The translations under genes were made by a program, and so were the position numbers. This document shows, piece after piece, positions 6,706-9,616 of a DNA stretch of 9,616 nucleotides. The stretch lies in NCBI GenBank assembly GCA_030037405.1, contig JASHRK010000259.1, positions 1 through 9,616 of the forward strand. Direction: 5' to 3'. Numbering within the stretch: the stretch's first letter is position 1; each line of letters opens with the position of its first letter. Under the pieces are notes generated by a model. That model was not told the origin of the DNA, did no database searches, and worked only from the letters and a program-made list of their open reading frames with translations. The DNA is from Acidimicrobiales bacterium. GTDB taxonomy: Bacteria; Actinomycetota; Acidimicrobiia; Acidimicrobiales; Bog-793.

Positions 6706-7491
6706 ATGGAAGAACTGGCAGTTGCGAGCGAGCACGTCGGTGGTGTCTATGTGATCGACAGGCACGTCGAGCTCCTTGGTGCGGACGCCATCGACCGGGT
6801 CGTATTGCACCTCCGGCTCAACGGCGGCCAGTGCTGGCTTTGCGGCGGGCGGCTCCACCGGATCGACGACGTATCCCTTGTCGTTGACGAGACAGCGTTG
6901 ACCGGAATCCTCGGCTTCATCCACTACCGTTGCGGTCCGCCGCAGATCTCGGACCGTCGTCGCAACCGACGTGCGGCGATCGAGCGGGACGCCTTCCGGG
7001 AGGACGGTTCAACCGACGCGCAAGCGTTCGCCAGTCTCAGGAACTATCCGGCTCCCCACGCGGCGCTGGTGGTCAGCCAGCAGATGGTCCCCTTCGCCAT
7101 GGTCGATAACGGCGACACGATCAGTTCTTGGTTCGACAGCGTGTTGGCGGCAGGTCTCGATCTCATTGCGCCCGACTGGATGGACGCGGTTCCCGCTCAG
7201 CTCGACGAGTGGACGCTGCAGATCGAGGGCGACCGCGTGGTCTGTGGACTCAAGGATCATCCGCTGTACGTCGGCCAAGTCGACATGCCAGAGCCATGGT
7301 TGGACGCGCTCGCAGCCGAGCGTCAGTGCGTCGTGTTCGTAGCGGGCGTGGGCGTAGACAGCAGTCGCCTGGCCGAAGAGTCCTGGGACGGATTGAACCT
7401 GTTGGCCGAGCAGGGCTTGCTCGCCGGAGCCACGGTCAGCGTTACCGGGGTTCCGCCCTGTATGGCGCCCTCGGTCTTGGCGCAGCGATAG
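6706..7491 (+). CDS. Uncharacterised protein with CxxC...HxxC metal-site pattern; 3' end probably frameshifted
   Basis: I do not recognise this 261-residue protein. It has a likely metal-binding knuckle: Cys43 and Cys46 in CWLCGG, then His73 and Cys76 in HYRC, a spacing used by treble-clef or zinc-ribbon folds. A basic stretch RRRNRRAAIER (84-94) follows. The remainder is an acidic, tryptophan-bearing globular region with a hydrophobic strand QCVVFVAGVGV (207-217). ATG 6706 has AGGAAGG (6695-6701) four bases upstream. The last 13 residues look out of place. Adding one G to the GGGG run at 7447-7450 switches to a frame reading GGSALYGALGLG, then AAIVEAHRAARLVTPEAFR, ending at 7541 and giving 278 residues. 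It diverges from the RES-antitoxin operon with an 88-bp gap and shares its control region. A regulator or a cargo nucleic-acid-binding role is possible but unproven. Confidence 0.7.
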   Translation: MEELAVASEHVGGVYVIDRHVELLGADAIDRVVLHLRLNGGQCWLCGGRLHRIDDVSLVVDETALTGILGFIHYRCGPPQISDRRRNRRAAIERDAFREDGSTDAQAFASLRNYPAPHAALVVSQQMVPFAMVDNGDTISSWFDSVLAAGLDLIAPDWMDAVPAQLDEWTLQIEGDRVVCGLKDHPLYVGQVDMPEPWLDALAAERQCVVFVAGVGVDSSRLAEESWDGLNLLAEQGLLAGATVSVTGVPPCMAPSVLAQR

Positions 7492-7555
7492 TGGAGGCGC
7501 ATCGAGCCGCTCGACTCGTCACGCCCGAGGCATTTCGCTGATCTTGCGCCGAGCC

Positions 7556-7708
7556 TCACGAGGGGCCTTCCTCTGCGGCGCCGGCCAGTTTTCGAGCAAC
7601 GGCCGCCGCGACCAGTTCGTCGACGCTGACTCCGACACGAAGGGCCCGCTTTGACAGCGCGGCGATGAGCGGCTCAGGCAGCTCCAGCTCGACGCGCCGC
7701 CATGGCAC
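7556..7708 (-). CDS. Small ribbon-helix-helix antitoxin-like protein
   Basis: A 50-residue protein starting at GTG 7708: MPWRRVELELPEPLIAALSK, then RALRVGVSVDELVAAAVARK and LAGAAEEGPS. The pattern of a short beta strand (RRVELELPE), helix A (PLIAALSKRA), a V-G-V-S turn and helix B (VDELVAAAVARKLA) is that of ribbon-helix-helix antitoxins and repressors such as CopG or VapB types. No toxin is adjacent: on one side is the unknown gene (convergent), on the other the att region. The frame is open further upstream to 7909, but that part runs through att repeats and lacks protein character. No clear ribosome-binding sequence is present. The nonamer ATGTGCCAT occurs twice over the start region (7702-7710 and 7713-7721), which could be an operator or a small duplication. 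Confidence 0.5.
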   Translation of the reverse strand: MPWRRVELELPEPLIAALSKRALRVGVSVDELVAAAVARKLAGAAEEGPS

Positions 7709-7729
7709 ATTTATGGCACATCCGCTGTC

Positions 7730-7810
7730 GTTCGCCCTGGTTCGCCGTGATTCGGCTGCCGCATCTGAGCTGCCCGAATCGTCCGCCGGCGTCCGCTGAA
7801 GTCCGCCAAA
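7730..7810 (+). repeat. 10-bp-phased repeats beside the right attachment site
   Basis: GTTCGCC at 7730-7736 and 7740-7746 and the related ATTCGGC at 7750-7756 start 10 bases apart. GTCCGCCGGC (7781-7790), GTCCGCTGAA (7791-7800) and GTCCGCCAAA (7801-7810) are three adjacent 10-mers ending 16 bases before attR. Direct repeats on one helical face beside an att core are the layout of arm-type integrase sites. Their sequence differs from the GGTGC set at the left end. No gene is supported in 7722-7826. Confidence 0.5.
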
Positions 7811-7826
7811 ATCGGCGAAATTCTCA

Positions 7827-7871
7827 TTCCCAAGCTGAGAACGCGAGTTCGATTCTCGTCGCCCGCTCTCG
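7827..7871 (+). repeat. Right attachment site (attR), remnant of the tRNA-Gly 3' half
   Basis: Exact 45-base copy of 4764-4808: anticodon loop, anticodon 3' strand, T arm, acceptor 3' strand and TCTCG. The 5' half of a tRNA is absent, so this copy is not a functional tRNA gene. Confidence 0.88.
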
Positions 7872-8028
7872 AAGGAAGTCACTGGTCTGATGGGGAAGAT
7901 GTGCTCCAACTGCCCCGTGGTCTAGAAGCCTTCAGGGGCGCAGACCACACACAGACGGTGGCATAGAGCTCTCGCACCTTGACTGTCTCCGAGCGTCGTG
8001 TGAGCGGCTGGTCTCGGGACGGGCCAGG
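7872..8028 (+). other. Junction between attR and the helicase, no confirmed start
   Basis: The frame that leads into the helicase Walker A is open from 7891 but has no ATG, GTG or TTG before GTG 8029. Its readable part, HLDCLRASCERLVSGRARV (7975-8031), aligns in position with the segment just before Walker A of RecQ proteins. The usual F-R-x-G-Q motif about 20 residues earlier is not there, and the residues before it (APTAPWSRSLQGRRPHTDGG) look non-coding. An 11-codon ATG frame from 7890 ends at TAG 7923-7925. I see no promoter or RNA structure. Confidence 0.4.
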
Positions 8029-9616
8029 GTGCTCGTCGTCCAGCGCACCGGATGGGGGAAGAGCGCGGTCTACTTCATAGCCACACGGTTGCTTCGTCAA
8101 GGAGGGTCAGGTCCGACGCTGCTCGTCTCACCTCTCCTCGCCTTGATGCGCAACCAGTTGGAGATGGCGCGCCGCTCGGGCGTGCGTGCGGAAACGATCC
8201 ACAGTGATAACCCGACCGAGTGGGCCGAGATCGAAGGCGCATTGGACGGGACGAGGTCGACCTGCTCCTGGTGTCCCCGGAGCGTCTGAACAACCTCCAC
8301 TTTCGCGCCGAGGTCTTGGCTGCTCTGACTCGGTCGGTGGGTCTCCTCGTCGTGGACGAGGCTCACTGCATCAGCGATTGGGGTCACGACTTCCGACCGG
8401 ACTACCGTCGCATTCAGCGGGTAATCGAGGTGCTGCCGTCCAACGTTCCCGTTCTCTGCACCACGGCGACTGCGAATGATCGTGTGGTCGCCGACATCGT
8501 TGCCCAGCTGGGCGACGACCTGCTCGTCGAACGCGGGCCTCTGGAGCGAGAGGGGTTGGCGCTGGCCGTCGTGCAACTTCCCGAGCCTGCACGGCGCCTC
8601 GCCTGGCTTGTCGAGCAGCTACCGGGCATGCCGGGCTCCGGCGTCGTGTACTGCTTGACCGTCCGTGACGCCGAGCAAGTCGCCGCCTGGCTGCGAACAC
8701 GGGGGGTCAACGCCAGGGCCTACTCGGGCGAGGCGGACTCGGCTGATCGAGTGTCGATCGAGCAGGAGCTGATCGCGAACGAGGTCAAGGTGGTCATCGC
8801 GACCTCAGCACTTGGTATGGGGTTCGACAAACCAGATCTGACTTTTGTGATCCACTATCAGAGCCCCGGTTCCCCGATTGCCTACTACCAGCAGGTTGGC
8901 CGCGCCGGCCGCGCCCTCGACGCCTCGTTGGGCGTACTCCTCGCCGGCCGCGAGGACGCCGACATACAGGCCTGGTTTATCCGCACAGCGTTCCCGTCAC
9001 GGGAGCAAGCCGAACAGGTGGTCGGCCTGCTGGAGGATGCCGGGCGGCCGATGACCTTGCAGGCGATTGAGACAGCCCTCAACGTACGCCACACGCGGCT
9101 CGAGCTGATGCTGAAGGTCCTCGAGGTGGAGGGCGCGGTGGAGCGGGCCGACGGCGGGTGGCTGCGGACCTTGAGACCCTGGACCTATGACGAGGAACGG
9201 GTGGAGCGGGTTACGGCTGCACGTCGGGCTGAACAGGCGTCCATGGTCGCCTACGCGTCGACGACCGGCTGCCGGATGGAGTTCCTGCGCCGTCAGCTCG
9301 ACGATGAGGCGGCCGGTGCCTGTGGATTGTGCGATCGATGTCGTACCTGGTCGCTCGACGTGCCTCTTGACCCTCAGATCGTTGCCGAGGCGGCAGCGTT
9401 CCTGCGACAGCGACCGATCGAGTTGGAGCCGCGCAAACGATGGCCCGGCGTAGGCACGGCGCGAGGGAACATCCCGGAGGAGCTGCGCAATCGGACGGGC
9501 CGGGCTCTCAGCTCCTACAACGATGGTGGCTGGGGCACCGTCGTCAAGGAAGCGAAGTACGGCGGCATTGGCCTGCCCGATGAACTCGTGGAGGCCACGG
9601 CCGAAGTGATCCGACG
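8029..9616 (+). CDS. RecQ-family ATP-dependent DNA helicase, frameshifted as read and cut by the window end
   Basis: A 3'-5' superfamily 2 DNA helicase of the RecQ type, used in repair and recombination. Motif I is RTGWGKS (8044-8064), followed by TLLVSPLLALMRNQ. Then come DLLLVSPERLNN, motif II DEAH (8355-8366) in DEAHCISDWGHDFRPDYRRI, motif III TTATAND, motif V ATSALGMGFDKPD, and motif VI QQVGRAGRA (8892-8915). Four cysteines (codons at 9270, 9321, 9330 and 9339, the last three in CGLCDRC) form the RecQ-type zinc site. After it come KRWPGVGTARG and a last visible stretch to 9616. Motif I is in one frame, which ends at TGA 8287-8289. From GAC 8250 the protein continues in another frame, and one extra G in the GGG at 8248-8250 joins them as ALDGDEVDLLLVSPERL. 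GTG 8029 is the only conventional in-frame start but falls just before motif I, so the true N-terminus is missing or uncertain. Confidence 0.85.

Larger units (their letters stand above)
4809..7871. mobile_element. 3.06-kb tRNA-Gly-integrated genomic island with toxin-antitoxin cargo
   Basis: The segment between the two 45-bp repeats is 3063 bp when one repeat is counted. It holds an integrase remnant next to attL, a transposase-like remnant, five small cargo genes on both strands, and phased short repeats near each end. The cargo is AT-richer around the 6655-6690 promoter region than the flanking chromosome. It is too small and its integrase too truncated to move by itself. It could be a decayed element, or one mobilised by a related integrase elsewhere. 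The flanking chromosome should have read straight from the tRNA 3' end into the sequence now starting at 7872. Confidence 0.75.

Noticed and set aside
7781..7810. CRISPR-like or simple minisatellite array
   Set aside because: The units are 10 bp with no spacers and only three copies; arm-type sites near the att core explain them better.
7827..7871. A second tRNA-Gly gene
   Set aside because: Only the 3' half is present; the acceptor 5' strand and the D arm are missing.
8236..8262. Programmed frameshift in the helicase
   Set aside because: No slippery heptamer, downstream hairpin or upstream Shine-Dalgarno-like stimulator is visible, and RecQ helicases are not known to use one; an indel is simpler.

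Overview
The window is GC-rich, with codons mostly ending in G or C and GTG starts in use. The Lon protease, the MsbA-type ABC exporter with a GGxxxGW..MRS N-terminus and the RecQ-like helicase with a TGWGKS Walker A box all look actinobacterial. I infer a chromosomal segment of an Actinomycetota bacterium, possibly a deep or uncultured lineage. The species cannot be named from this sequence.

Left part (1-4804), ordinary chromosome. A repeat-bearing spacer (1-211) precedes lon on the minus strand (797 aa, GTG start). A 175-bp spacer that reads in both directions follows, then a complete ABC half-transporter on the plus strand (632 aa), then an intact tRNA-Gly(CCC).

Middle part (4809-7871), a small integrated island. 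The last 41 bases of the tRNA plus 4 bases downstream (4764-4808) are repeated exactly at 7827-7871, a 45-bp direct repeat. This is the usual footprint of a tyrosine-recombinase element in a tRNA gene. A third, shorter copy of the tRNA 3' end (5255-5278) suggests two elements stacked in tandem. At the left end are the first 40 or so codons of an integrase, fused to a piece of a transposase-like helix-turn-helix and two IS-end-like repeats, so the element is probably no longer mobile by itself. Both ends carry 10-bp-phased short repeats that resemble integrase arm sites. The cargo is an orphan DUF433 antitoxin, a RES toxin with its Xre/MbcA-type antitoxin, a divergently transcribed protein of unknown function with a CxxC...HxxC metal-site pattern, and a 50-aa ribbon-helix-helix antitoxin-like protein. 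Only one toxin is visible against three antitoxin-like genes.

Right part (7872-9616). A 157-bp stretch without a convincing start codon leads into a RecQ-family helicase that runs off the window. The helicase is frameshifted once at a G run (8248-8250). The unknown cargo gene also appears frameshifted at a G run (7447-7450), and in both cases adding one G restores a sensible protein. This may point to sequencing or assembly error rather than gene decay.

The most interesting part is the compact tRNA-Gly island: stacked attachment sites, phased repeats at both ends, a RES-Xre toxin-antitoxin pair, and an uncharacterised gene that shares the pair's control region.
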